Positions 17,827 through 26,957 of a stretch of DNA of 64,000 nt are shown piece by piece. The stretch comes from SHZI01 sp040080965. GTDB lineage: Bacteria; Pseudomonadota; Gammaproteobacteria; Steroidobacterales; GCA-2729495. Within the stretch, counting starts at the first letter, position 1. The number at the start of each line of letters is the position of its first letter. The notes under the pieces were generated by a model. It did not search any database. It saw nothing but the letters and a program-made list of their open reading frames with translations, and was not told the DNA's origin. Location of the stretch: contig JBEBHH010000003.1 of NCBI GenBank assembly GCA_040080965.1, positions 124,001-188,000 on the forward strand, given 5' to 3'. The translations under genes and the position numbers were made by a program.

Positions 17827-18186
17827 ATGCTGGGTCGCCTCCTTGCCATTGTGCTGTGCGCCGCGCTTTTCCTGCCCCAGGCGGGCCAGGCGCACGTGCA
17901 CCTGTGCCTCGACGGCGCGGGTCCGGCCGTCTCGATGCACACGCCGGAAGCGGGCGAGCCCTGCGGGCACGTGGATTCCGCCGGGCATCACGACCACTCG
18001 GTGGAGGTGGACAGCCCGGTCATCGGCAAGGTCTGGCCGCCGGGACTCGACGCCGCGCTCTTCGTGGTTCTCCTGGTCCTGTTCACCGTGGCACAGGCAG
18101 GCCGATTGCTGCTTGTCCTGCAATACAGGCTGGTCCCTGCGCCTCCGCTGTTCCTCCGGCCACCCCTCCGGGGGCCTCCCGCCTAG
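17827..18186 (+). CDS. Small exported Cys/His-rich protein at the head of the metal efflux operon
   Basis: This 119-residue protein has a signal peptide (to about residue 22), then a short segment with HVHLC, EPCGHVD and HHDHS that could bind metal, one probable membrane helix (LFVVLLVLFTVAQAGRLLLVL) and a Pro-rich tail. It resembles small unnamed proteins found in front of czc/cus clusters. It is followed 66 bases later by the outer-membrane factor gene. A role in periplasmic metal binding or sensing is inferred from composition and place. Confidence 0.7.
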   Translation: MLGRLLAIVLCAALFLPQAGQAHVHLCLDGAGPAVSMHTPEAGEPCGHVDSAGHHDHSVEVDSPVIGKVWPPGLDAALFVVLLVLFTVAQAGRLLLVLQYRLVPAPPLFLRPPLRGPPA

Positions 18187-18252
18187 TCTCCCCGCGATTC
18201 GCCGCTGTCTTCGTGCCGCACGCCTGTGCGGCCCACGAGCCGGGAGACCACC

Positions 18253-19563
18253 ATGCTTCTGTTTCAAGCGCGCGCCGCGAGTGCGCGCCTGCTGCTCGCC
18301 GGACTGGCGCTCGTTGCTGGCGGACTGCCGCCGGCCCGGGCGCAACCGTCTGATGCGGCCGACCCGCTGACGCTGGGTCTGGCGATCGAGCGAGCCCTGG
18401 CGTCCAATCCGTCGCTGGCCGGCTTCGCCTATGCCCTGAAAGCCCAGGACGCGCGCATCGCAGCGGCAGGTCAACGGCCCGCGTTGGAGGCTTCGCTGGA
18501 TCTCGAGAACGCGCTGGGGACGGGCGACTACAACGGCTTCGACGCCGCCGAAGGCACGTTTGCCCTGTCGCAGGTGATCGAGCTGGGCGGCAAGCGGGAT
18601 TCGCGGAGCGCGGCCGCCCGGTCCGGCCGCGAGCTGCTGTCGATCGAGCGGCAGGCGGCGCAGCTGGATGTGCTGGCCGAGGTCACCCGGCGCTTCATTG
18701 CCGTGGCCGCTGCCCAGGAGCAGCTCGCCCTTGCGCAGGAAGGCGTGGCACTCGCGCGCGGGACGGCAGATGACGTGGGCCTGCGGGTCCGCGCCGCAAA
18801 GTCCCCCGAGGCCGAGCTTCTTCGCTCCCGCGCCGCACTGAGCCGCGCCGGGCTCGGGGAGCAGCGTGCCGCGGCGGAACTGGGCGCGGCAAGGCAGAAG
18901 CTCGCCGCGATGTGGGGCAGTCCGCGCGCGGATTTCAGTGACGTCCGCGCCGACCTGTACCGCATGCCCGCGCTCCTCGACTTCGAGTCTCTAGCCGCCC
19001 GGGTGGACGCCAACCCCGACTTCCTGCGTTTCGCTTCCGTCGCGCGGCTGCGCGACGCGGAAAGCCGTGTGGCCCGCAGCTTCCGCCGGCCCGACCTCGA
19101 GCTGTCGGGCGGCGTGCGCCGTCTCGAGGAGTCGAACGACCAGGCGCTGGTCATGGGAATTTCCGTACCGCTGTTTCCGGGCCGGCGGGCCGCGCCCGCC
19201 ATTGCCGAGGCCGACGCCTTGCGCGAGCTGGCCGGCGTGGAGCAGGCGGCCGCACGGCTCCAGGCCCGCACCCAGCTGTTCGGACTCTACGAGCAGCTCC
19301 GGCAGGCCAACCGGGAAACCGAAACCCTGCGCGGTGAGGTACTGCCGCAACTGGAAAAGGCCCTCGAGGCAACGAAGTACGCCTACGAGCGCGGACGCTA
19401 CGGCTACGCGGAGCTGGTGGATGCCCGGCAGTCCTTCCTCGACGCACGGGGCGCGGCCATCGGGTCCGCGGTCAGCGGCCGGGAACTGCTGGCCGAAATC
19501 GAACGACTGACTGGCGAGCCCCTGACGGACGCGGCGGCTGCCAATGGAATGGAGACCCCATGA
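18253..19563 (+). CDS. czcC: CzcC-type outer membrane efflux protein
   Basis: This encodes a 436-residue TolC-family channel. I chose ATG 18253 because GGGAGA precedes it by five bases and the signal peptide then ends at Ala-Arg-Ala-Gln (residue 30). Two repeats of the OEP fold are present: residues about 40-230 and 240-425 contain paired long Ala/Arg/Glu/Leu helices, and YGYAELVDARQSFLDARG marks the C-terminal repeat. No lipobox cysteine is present. It is the outer-membrane channel of the downstream adaptor and pump. The stop overlaps the adaptor ATG (ATGA). Confidence 0.88.
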   Translation: MLLFQARAASARLLLAGLALVAGGLPPARAQPSDAADPLTLGLAIERALASNPSLAGFAYALKAQDARIAAAGQRPALEASLDLENALGTGDYNGFDAAEGTFALSQVIELGGKRDSRSAAARSGRELLSIERQAAQLDVLAEVTRRFIAVAAAQEQLALAQEGVALARGTADDVGLRVRAAKSPEAELLRSRAALSRAGLGEQRAAAELGAARQKLAAMWGSPRADFSDVRADLYRMPALLDFESLAARVDANPDFLRFASVARLRDAESRVARSFRRPDLELSGGVRRLEESNDQALVMGISVPLFPGRRAAPAIAEADALRELAGVEQAAARLQARTQLFGLYEQLRQANRETETLRGEVLPQLEKALEATKYAYERGRYGYAELVDARQSFLDARGAAIGSAVSGRELLAEIERLTGEPLTDAAAANGMETP

Positions 19564-20567
19564 ACGCGATGCCTGTTGCGACCGTACGGCTCTTCCTTGC
19601 CGCCGCCCTGCTGGCGCTCGCAGCGGGCTGCGGTGACACCGGATCGACGGCGTCCCGGGCCAGCGAGCCGGAGCATGAGCACGAGGGGGACGACGGCCAC
19701 GACGAGGATGATCACGAAGGGGATCATGAGGAGCACGAGGGGGAGGAGGCGGCCGGTGCTGTCCGCCTCACGCCGGAGCAGATCCGGTCTGCCTCGATCA
19801 CGGTGACCGCGGCCGGTCCGGCCACCATCCGTGAGCAGCTACCCCTGTACGGCGTGATCGCGCCAAACGCCGAGCGGGTCCGGGAGATCACGCCCCGGTT
19901 CCCGGGGGTCATCCGCAGTGTGTCGAAGCGGCTGGGCGATTCCGTCCGGCAGGGGGAAGCGCTGGCGACAGTCGAAAGCAACGAAAGCCTGCAGACCTAT
20001 GCCCTGGCCGCGCCGCTCTCCGGCGTCGTGACGGCGCGCAATGCCAATCCGGGCGAGCAGACCGGCGAGCGGGTGCTGTTCACCGTCGCCGACCTCTCCA
20101 CGGTCTGGGTCGAGGTCGCCCTGTTCCCGAGGGACCGCAGCCGTGTGCAGTCGGGCCAGTCCGCGCGGGTGACCAGCAGTGAGACCGGGAAGGCGGCGGA
20201 CGGCCGGATCGTGTACGTCGCACCGTTTGGCAGCGCGAGCAACCAGACGCTCACCGCCCGCGTGCTGATCGACAACGCCGATGGCCACTGGGCGCCGGGG
20301 CTGTACGTCACCGTCGACGTCACGCTGGCGGAAAGCGAGGTGCCCGTCGCCGTCCGGAGCGAGGCGCTTCAGATCCTCGACGGGCGCACCGTCGTCTTCG
20401 GCGAGGGCCCGCAGGGCTTCCAGCCGCTGCCGGTGGAGACCGGGCGCAGCGACGGCGAATCCACGGAGATCCTGGGCGGCCTTGAACCCGGCGACCGGTA
20501 TGTGGCCGGCAACAGCTTCATCCTGAAGGCGGAGCTCGGCAAGGGCGAAGCCAGCCACGAGCACTGA
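19560..20567 (+). CDS. czcB: CzcB-type metal efflux adaptor lipoprotein with His/Asp/Glu-rich N-terminus
   Basis: This 335-residue adaptor has a lipobox (LALAAGC, Cys23), so it is likely lipid-anchored. It then has a very acidic, histidine-rich stretch at about residues 36-63 (repeated HE, HD and DDH units) that should chelate divalent metal. The lipoyl halves follow, with PRFPGVIRSVSKRLGDSVRQG and APLSGVVTARNANPGEQ, but with almost no coiled coil between them, and then a barrel domain. The protein ends SHEH. Histidine-rich N-termini are common in CzcB. It overlaps the outer-membrane gene by four bases. Confidence 0.9.
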   Translation: MNAMPVATVRLFLAAALLALAAGCGDTGSTASRASEPEHEHEGDDGHDEDDHEGDHEEHEGEEAAGAVRLTPEQIRSASITVTAAGPATIREQLPLYGVIAPNAERVREITPRFPGVIRSVSKRLGDSVRQGEALATVESNESLQTYALAAPLSGVVTARNANPGEQTGERVLFTVADLSTVWVEVALFPRDRSRVQSGQSARVTSSETGKAADGRIVYVAPFGSASNQTLTARVLIDNADGHWAPGLYVTVDVTLAESEVPVAVRSEALQILDGRTVVFGEGPQGFQPLPVETGRSDGESTEILGGLEPGDRYVAGNSFILKAELGKGEASHEH

Positions 20568-20577
20568 GGTCCCGCCC

Positions 20578-23500
20578 ATGGTTGACAGCCTGTTGCGCTT
20601 CGCCATCGCCCGCCGCTGGGTGGTGCTCTTCCTCGTGCTGGTCGTTGCCGGCGCCGGCGCCTGGAGCTACCAGCGGCTGCCCATCGACGCGGTGCCCGAC
20701 ATCACCAACGTCCAGGTGCAGATCAGCACGAGTGCGCCCGGTTACTCGCCCCTGGAGGTCGAGCAGCGGATCACCTATCCCGTCGAGACCGCCATTGCGG
20801 GCCTTCCGGCGGTCGAGTACACGCGCTCGCTGTCGCGCTACGGGCTCTCCCAGGTCACCGTGGTGTTCGCCGACGGCACCGACATCTACTTCGCCCGCAA
20901 TCTCATCAACGAGCGCCTGCAGCAGGCGAAGGGGCAGATGCCGGACGGGCTCGAGCCGGAGATGGGGCCGATCGCCACCGGCCTTGGCGAGATCTTCATG
21001 TACAGCGTGGATGCCGAGCCCGGCGCCCGGCAGCCTGACGGCCGGCCCTACGATGCCACGGCGCTCCGCACGCTGCAGGACTGGGTGATCCGTCCCCAGT
21101 TGCGGCAGGTTCAGGGCGTGACCGAGGTCAATACAATCGGCGGTTACGAGAAGCAGTTCCACGTGACGCCGGATCCCGCACGCCTGCTGGCGTTCGGTCT
21201 GACCTTCCACGACGTCCTGGAGGCCCTGGAGAGGAACAACGCCAGCGTCGGTGCCGGCTACATCGAGCGCAATGGCGAGCAGTACCTGATCCGCTCGCCT
21301 GGCCAGCTCGCGGACCTCGAGGCCATCGGTCAGGTCGTCATCACGCAGCGGGACGGCGTTCCCATTGCCGTCCGCGACGTCGCCGACGTGGCTCTCGGCA
21401 AGCAGCTGCGCTCGGGCGCGGCAACCCATGACGGCAAGGAGACCGTGCTTGGCACGGCCGTCATGCTGGTCGGTGCGAACAGCCGCACCGTCTCCGCGGC
21501 GGTCGCCGACCGGCTGGCCGAGGTGGCGAAAACGCTGCCGGAGGGCGTCACCGCGAAGACCGTCTACGACCGTACGATCCTCGTGGACAAGACGATCGCC
21601 ACCGTCCGCAATAACCTGCTGGAGGGCGCCGTCCTGGTGGTGGCGGTGCTGCTGCTGATGCTCGGCAACGTCCGCGCGGCACTCCTGACGGCGATGGTCA
21701 TCCCGCTGTCGATGCTCATGCTGATCACCGGCATGGTCACGTCGAAGGTGTCCGCCAACCTGATGAGCCTCGGCGCCCTCGACTTCGGCCTCATCGTCGA
21801 CGGTGCAGTGATCATCGTGGAGAACTGCATCCTGAGGCTGGGTGAGCGGCAGCACCAGCTGGGGCGCCTGCTCAGCCTGGATGAGAGGCTGGGCACGGTG
21901 TTCGGGTCGACGCGGGAGGTGTTCACGCCAAGCCTGGTCAGTGTCGTCGTGGTGATCCTGGTCAACATCCCCATCCTCGCGCTCACGGGAGTGGAGGGCA
22001 GGATGTTCCAGCCCATGGCCTTCGCCGTGATCATCGCGCTGCTGGCGGCACTGGTGCTGTCCCTCACCTTCGTGCCGGCAGCCGTCGCGATCTTTCTCAC
22101 GGGTCGCATCGAGGAGAAGGAGAGCCGGATCGTCCAGGTGGCGCGCCGGGCCTATGCGCCGGTCCTCGACGCCGCCCTTGACCGTCGCAGGCCCGTGCTG
22201 GCGGGCGCCGTGGCCTTCGTGGTCCTCTGTGGCTGGCTGGGAACGCGACTCGGCACCGAATTCATCCCCAGCCTGGACGAGGGTGACCTGGCCGTGCAGG
22301 CCCTGCGCATCCCGGGCACCAGCCTCACCCAGTCCCTGGACATGCAGTTCCAGCTCGAGCGGGCGCTGGACGATATCCCTGAGGTGAAGACCGTCTTTTC
22401 GCGGGTCGGCACCGCGGAGGTGGCAACGGATCCCATGCCGCCGAATATCGCCGACGGCTACGTGATGCTGAACGAGCGCGCGGACTGGCCGGACCCGCGG
22501 AAGACCCGGGGCGAGCTGGCACTGGAGATCGAGGAGCGGCTCGAGGCGGTGCCGGGCAACGCCTTCGAGATCAGCCAGCCGATCCAGCTGCGCTTCAACG
22601 AGCTGATCTCGGGCGTGCGCTCCGACCTCGGGGTCAAGGTCTACGGCGATGACCTGGCGCAGCTGCTGGAGACGGGTAACCGGATCGCAGCGGTCCTGAA
22701 CGGGATACCCGGTGCCCGGGGCGTGAAGGTGGAGCAGGTGGAGGGACTGCCGGTGCTGTCCGTGGAGCCGAAGCGTGCCGCGCTGTACCGGTTTGGCCTG
22801 AACGTGGCCGATGTCCAGGAAGTGCTCGCCGCCGCGACGGGCGGCGAGGAAGCCGGGCAGATCTTCGAGGGCGACCAGCGGTCCGCCCTGGTGGTGCGCC
22901 TCCCCGAGGAAGTGCGCGGCGACCTGGAGGCGCTGGCCCGGCTGGCCATTCCCCTGCCGGGTGGCGGCTATGTCCCGCTCGGGGAGGTGGCCACGCTGCG
23001 GCTGGCCCCGGGTCCCAACCAGATCAGTCGCGAGAACGGCAAGCGCCGGCTGGTGGTGTCCGCCAACGTCCGCGGGCGGGACCTTGGCGGCTTCGTCGCG
23101 GAGGCCCAGCGAACGATCGGCGCGGAGGTCCGGCTGCCGGCCGGCTACTGGCTGGCCTACGGCGGGACCTTCGAGCAGCTGCAGTCGGCGACCGCGCGCC
23201 TGTCCCTGCTGGTGCCCGTCACGCTGGTGATGATCTTTGCCCTCCTGCTGCTGACCTTTGGCTCGGCTCGGGACGCTGCGCTGGTGTTCAGTGGCGTCCC
23301 GCTGGCCCTCACCGGCGGTGTCATCGCCCTGTGGCTGCGTGGTATTCCGCTGTCCATCACCGCTGGCGTCGGCTTCATCACCCTGTGCGGAGTGGCGGTG
23401 CTGACGGGCGTCGTCATGGTCTCGGCCTTTCGCGAGCGGCTCGCGGCGGGGCTTGCCATCGATGACGCGATTCGCGAGGGCGCCATGTTGCGCCTGCGGC

Positions 23501-23718
23501 CGATCCTGATGGTCGCGCTCGTCGCGGCCCTCGGCTTCCTGCCGATGGCGCTCAACACGAGCACCGGTGCCGAGGTCCAGCGACCACTGGCGACAGTGGT
23601 CATCGGCGGAATCATTTCGGCGACGATCCTGACGCTGATCGTCCTGCCGGGGCTGTACCGCATGGCCTGGCGCCCGGAGCCTGAGCGGGGGCCAATGCCT
23701 GCCGCCGGCGGCGCCTAG
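20578..23718 (+). CDS. czcA: CzcA-type heavy-metal RND efflux pump (HME family)
   Basis: This is a 1046-residue proton/metal antiporter. The TM4 motif is DFGLIVDGAVIIVEN, characteristic of the divalent-cation HME pumps (Co, Zn, Cd, Ni) rather than CusA, which has a DAAIVMIEN-like form. Helix clusters and two periplasmic loops match CzcA length. The preceding adaptor and channel genes complete the tripartite system. Which metal is exported cannot be fixed from sequence. The stop is shared (CTAG) with a convergent MFS gene. No metal-responsive regulator or two-component system lies in this operon. Confidence 0.93.
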   Translation: MVDSLLRFAIARRWVVLFLVLVVAGAGAWSYQRLPIDAVPDITNVQVQISTSAPGYSPLEVEQRITYPVETAIAGLPAVEYTRSLSRYGLSQVTVVFADGTDIYFARNLINERLQQAKGQMPDGLEPEMGPIATGLGEIFMYSVDAEPGARQPDGRPYDATALRTLQDWVIRPQLRQVQGVTEVNTIGGYEKQFHVTPDPARLLAFGLTFHDVLEALERNNASVGAGYIERNGEQYLIRSPGQLADLEAIGQVVITQRDGVPIAVRDVADVALGKQLRSGAATHDGKETVLGTAVMLVGANSRTVSAAVADRLAEVAKTLPEGVTAKTVYDRTILVDKTIATVRNNLLEGAVLVVAVLLLMLGNVRAALLTAMVIPLSMLMLITGMVTSKVSANLMSLGALDFGLIVDGAVIIVENCILRLGERQHQLGRLLSLDERLGTVFGSTREVFTPSLVSVVVVILVNIPILALTGVEGRMFQPMAFAVIIALLAALVLSLTFVPAAVAIFLTGRIEEKESRIVQVARRAYAPVLDAALDRRRPVLAGAVAFVVLCGWLGTRLGTEFIPSLDEGDLAVQALRIPGTSLTQSLDMQFQLERALDDIPEVKTVFSRVGTAEVATDPMPPNIADGYVMLNERADWPDPRKTRGELALEIEERLEAVPGNAFEISQPIQLRFNELISGVRSDLGVKVYGDDLAQLLETGNRIAAVLNGIPGARGVKVEQVEGLPVLSVEPKRAALYRFGLNVADVQEVLAAATGGEEAGQIFEGDQRSALVVRLPEEVRGDLEALARLAIPLPGGGYVPLGEVATLRLAPGPNQISRENGKRRLVVSANVRGRDLGGFVAEAQRTIGAEVRLPAGYWLAYGGTFEQLQSATARLSLLVPVTLVMIFALLLLTFGSARDAALVFSGVPLALTGGVIALWLRGIPLSITAGVGFITLCGVAVLTGVVMVSAFRERLAAGLAIDDAIREGAMLRLRPILMVALVAALGFLPMALNTSTGAEVQRPLATVVIGGIISATILTLIVLPGLYRMAWRPEPERGPMPAAGGA

Positions 23719-25043
23719 TCCGCCCGGACGGCCACCCCGTCCCGGAGGCGGGTCCCGGCACCAGCGCGCAATTCCCGGCTGCGCAGCAGGATGGCCGCCG
23801 CGCCGACCACGCCGTTGGCGATGGCAATCGCGATGATCGGGGCCTGGGGTCCGATCGTGTCGTAGAGCCAGCCACCCCCGGCCGAGAGCGCGAGGATGCC
23901 GACGGCCCCGCAGAAATTCTGCAGCCCGAAGACGGCGCCGCGGATACCAGGGGGGGACTCCTGGGCCAGCAGCACCGATGACGTGAGCACGGTGCAGGAC
24001 TGGCCGATGCCCATGCACAGCAGGGCCGGGATGGCGGCGGGCGCGAGGATGTCATCCAGCGATCCCACCCAGCCGTAGCCGATGGCCGCCACCAGGAATC
24101 CGCCGCAAAAGAGCGTGAGGCGGTTGACGCGGTCGGCGACGATCCCCAGCAGCGGCGAGCAGAGCATGGACGCCCCCAGCGCCAGGCCGATGACCATCCC
24201 GGACCGCGCGGCCGCGTCCTCGGGGCTCAGGCCCTGGCTCGTGCCTGACTGTACGATCCACAGGGTCAGGAACAGGCTGATCGCCGCCATGTCCGCCCGC
24301 GCCGCGAAGGCGCCCAGGTAGGACAGGCCGATCCGCGGATTCCCGGCGGCCCGGACCCCGTCCCGGAGCAGCAGCGCCACCGACGGGCGTTCCCGCACCT
24401 GCTCGGGACGCCCGGGCCTGAGCCCGAGCATCACGACGGCGGCCAGCAGCGCCACCCCGGCCACGGTCCAGTACGCGTACTGGCCGGCCGTCGCCGGGTC
24501 GGCGCCCTGGGCCGCGAAGACCGCCGGCAGCCGGGACAGGAAGACGAAGGAGAGCACGGCCCCGATGCCGTTCAGCAGGAAGGAAAACCCGGTGAGCTTG
24601 CCCCGGGAGTCCTCGTGGGCGTAGTCGGCCGCCACGGCCGAGAGCATGGCCGTGAGCGCGGCGAGGGCGATGCCGAACACGAGGCGGTAGGCCGTCAGTT
24701 CCGGTACCGACCCGGCGGTGGGGTACAGCAGGTAGGCCACCGCCAGCACGAAGAAGCCGGCCACGTAGACCGGTCGCCGGCCCAGCCGGTCCGACATGGC
24801 GCCCCAGAAGCCGATGAGGCCCAGCATCAGGATCTCCTGCCAGAACTGCAGGTTGCCCGTCACGACGCCCTGTTCGCCGGTCGGCACGCGCAGGTTGACC
24901 TCCAGGAGGTAGGGGGTCAGGGTCGCAAGGTAGGTGAACAATCCAATACTGACGAACGCAGCGAACAGATAGGCACAGGCGTGGCGGCGGAGGACGCCGG
25001 GCGCCAGGCGGATCGGGCCGAGATAGCGGGACGGTTCGGGCAT
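23715..25043 (-). CDS. Major facilitator superfamily transporter
   Basis: This encodes a 442-residue transporter with about twelve predicted helices. The loop 2-3 motif appears as GAMSDRLGRRPVYVAGF, and a second related motif (GIVADRVNRLTLFCGGF) marks the duplicated half. It looks like a drug or metabolite exporter but the substrate is unknown. It is transcribed away from a two-gene ABC exporter, and the 126-base gap carries MerR-type promoter dyads. That suggests shared induction by a stress signal. Confidence 0.9.
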   Translation of the reverse strand: MPEPSRYLGPIRLAPGVLRRHACAYLFAAFVSIGLFTYLATLTPYLLEVNLRVPTGEQGVVTGNLQFWQEILMLGLIGFWGAMSDRLGRRPVYVAGFFVLAVAYLLYPTAGSVPELTAYRLVFGIALAALTAMLSAVAADYAHEDSRGKLTGFSFLLNGIGAVLSFVFLSRLPAVFAAQGADPATAGQYAYWTVAGVALLAAVVMLGLRPGRPEQVRERPSVALLLRDGVRAAGNPRIGLSYLGAFAARADMAAISLFLTLWIVQSGTSQGLSPEDAAARSGMVIGLALGASMLCSPLLGIVADRVNRLTLFCGGFLVAAIGYGWVGSLDDILAPAAIPALLCMGIGQSCTVLTSSVLLAQESPPGIRGAVFGLQNFCGAVGILALSAGGGWLYDTIGPQAPIIAIAIANGVVGAAAILLRSRELRAGAGTRLRDGVAVRAD

Positions 25044-25051
25044 ACGTCAGG

Positions 25052-25083
25052 ATCCTCAGCCTTGATCCCCGGTTGAGGGTCAA
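25052..25083 (-). promoter_or_regulatory. Leftward MerR-like promoter dyad (imperfect)
   Basis: Read leftward, TTGACC (25083-25078) is followed by CTCAACCGGGGATCAAGG, which resembles the rightward dyad at its first half with one change. A 20-base spacer would put the -10 at GAGGAT, a poor match. It is weaker than the rightward site but correctly placed for the MFS gene. Confidence 0.4.
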
Positions 25084-25104
25084 GGCCATTGCGGGTTCTC
25101 CGGC

Positions 25105-25136
25105 TTGACCTTCAACTTCGGTTGAAGGTCTAGTCT
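25105..25136 (+). promoter_or_regulatory. Rightward MerR-type promoter with long spacer
   Basis: TTGACC (25105-25110) and TAGTCT (25131-25136) are 20 bases apart, longer than the usual 17. The spacer carries a perfect dyad, GACCTTCAAC-TTCG-GTTGAAGGTC (25107-25130). An over-long spacer filled by a dyad is the known design of promoters activated by MerR, SoxR and CueR-type regulators. No MerR-family gene is present in this window. Confidence 0.65.
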
Positions 25137-25169
25137 ACGCTGCTGACAAACGCTGACGGAGCGCGCCCC

Positions 25170-26942
25170 ATGCTGGGAGTAGACGACAGGCTGGTAACGC
25201 CGGCCACGCTGAAATGGGTCAAGGTCGGCCTGCTGGCCGGCCTCGCGACGATTCCCACCACGATCGTCCTCTATTACGTCCTCGGCCTGACCATCGATGC
25301 GGCGCTGGCCGGCACCAACCAGATCCGTGACTGGCTGTTCGTCCTGACCTTCCTCGTACTGCTCAAGGCCGGGCTGGCCTGGCTGTTCCGCACGGGGCAG
25401 TTCCGCGCGTCCAGCGAGGCCAAGCTCAACGTCCGGGACCAGATCTACCAGCAGGTCGTGAAGCTGGGTCCCGGCATCCTGGGCAAGCGGCGCACCGGCG
25501 AGATCGCCAACACGGCGACCGAGGGCGTCGAGTACCTGGACTACTACTTCAGCGTCTACTTCGTCCAGATCTGGGTCGCCATCGCCATTCCGATCTTCCT
25601 CTGCGCCGCGATGTTCTCCATCGACTGGGTGGTGGGCCTCTGGACCCTCGCCGGCGTGCCGCTGACGCCGCTCTTCGTCGGCTCCTCGGCGCGCGGCTTC
25701 CGGCGCATCAGCAAGCAGAACGAGGAGGTCAAGAACCGCAACAGCTCCCAGTACCTGGACTCGATCCAGGGCATGAGCACCCTGAAGATGTTCAACGAGG
25801 GCGACCGGCGCGGCCAGCAGATGGAGGCCGGCAACGAGACGCAGCGCCAGCTCACCATGAAGCTGCTCCTGGTCGCCCAGTTCCAGTTCGTGTTCCTCGA
25901 GCTGGGTTTTGCACTGTTTTCCACCGCCGTGGCCATGGCCGTGGCGCTGTACCGCTGGTCCGGCGGCTTCATGACCCCGGGCGAGGTGGTGGCCGTGGTG
26001 CTGCTCAGCCTGGAATTCAGCCGCACGCTGCTGCTGATCGGCGAGTTTTTCTTCGCCGGCGCGCTGGGCCGTGAAGTGGCCGCGAAGGTCATCGAGTTCC
26101 TGAACGAGAAGGCGCCCGTGAGCGCGGGCGTGGGTCGCAATCCCGGCGCGAAGCCCGACAAGGCCGTGCGCATCGAGTTCCGGAACGTGACCTTCACCTA
26201 TCCGGGCGCGGACAAGCCCGCCCTGCAGAACCTCAGCATGACGCTCGAGCCCAACGAGACGGTCGCCCTGATCGGGCGCAGCGGCTCGGGCAAGACCACC
26301 GTCACCAACCTGCTGCTGCGGACCCTGGAGCCGGATTCCGGCGAGATCCTGTTCGACGGCATCCCGGAAAAGGAGCTGGCGCTGGACTGGATCCGCGAGC
26401 AGATCGCGCTGGTGCCCCAGGACCCGTTCCTCTTCTACGGCACGATCGCCGACAACCTCCGGGTGGCGAAGGAGAATGCCACGGAGGCCGAGCTGGTTGC
26501 AGCGACGAAGTCGGCCGAGCTCTATGACTACATCAGGTCCACGCCGGACGGCTTCGCCACCAAGGTGGGCGACCAGGGCATGGCGTTGAGCGGCGGCCAG
26601 GCGCAGCGCCTGGCAATCGCGCGCGCCTTCCTGAAGAACGCACCCATCGTCGTCCTGGACGAGCCCACGTCGCAGATCGACGTGGAGACCGAGACGCTGC
26701 TCAATCGCGCGCTGGCCCGGCTGACCGAGAACAAGACGGTGCTCCTGATCGCCCACCGGCTCAGCACCATCGAGCAGGCGGACCGCATCATCGTCCTGGA
26801 AGGCGGCCTGCTCGCGGAAAGCGGCACCCGCCAGGCGCTGCTGGCCCAGGGCGGCATCTACGCCGGCATGATCCGGACCAAGCGCGACATCGAGTCACAG
26901 ACCCACTCACACGGAACGGCGCCTGCGGTGGCAGGCGGCTAG
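25170..26942 (+). CDS. ABC exporter subunit, CydD-like (membrane plus ATPase)
   Basis: This encodes a 590-residue half-transporter. The N-terminal ABC_membrane domain (about residues 15-310) has six helices. The nucleotide-binding domain has Walker A GRSGSGKTT, signature LSGGQAQR and Walker B IVVLDEPTSQID, with a switch His in IAHRLSTIE. The GQAQR signature is like CydD, but the rest is not close enough for me to call it CydD. A His-rich tail (HSHG) is present. It lies 15 bases before a second half-transporter, so the two likely form a heterodimer. The MerR-type promoter upstream suggests a role in detoxification or redox stress. Confidence 0.88.
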   Translation: MLGVDDRLVTPATLKWVKVGLLAGLATIPTTIVLYYVLGLTIDAALAGTNQIRDWLFVLTFLVLLKAGLAWLFRTGQFRASSEAKLNVRDQIYQQVVKLGPGILGKRRTGEIANTATEGVEYLDYYFSVYFVQIWVAIAIPIFLCAAMFSIDWVVGLWTLAGVPLTPLFVGSSARGFRRISKQNEEVKNRNSSQYLDSIQGMSTLKMFNEGDRRGQQMEAGNETQRQLTMKLLLVAQFQFVFLELGFALFSTAVAMAVALYRWSGGFMTPGEVVAVVLLSLEFSRTLLLIGEFFFAGALGREVAAKVIEFLNEKAPVSAGVGRNPGAKPDKAVRIEFRNVTFTYPGADKPALQNLSMTLEPNETVALIGRSGSGKTTVTNLLLRTLEPDSGEILFDGIPEKELALDWIREQIALVPQDPFLFYGTIADNLRVAKENATEAELVAATKSAELYDYIRSTPDGFATKVGDQGMALSGGQAQRLAIARAFLKNAPIVVLDEPTSQIDVETETLLNRALARLTENKTVLLIAHRLSTIEQADRIIVLEGGLLAESGTRQALLAQGGIYAGMIRTKRDIESQTHSHGTAPAVAGG

Positions 26943-26957
26943 ACGGGAGAAGCAATC

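Noticed and set aside
20518..24018. Very long open frame on the minus strand opposite the czcA gene
   Set aside because: It is antisense to a clear RND pump, has low-complexity Arg/His/Gly/Asp composition and no motifs. This is a common effect of high G+C content.
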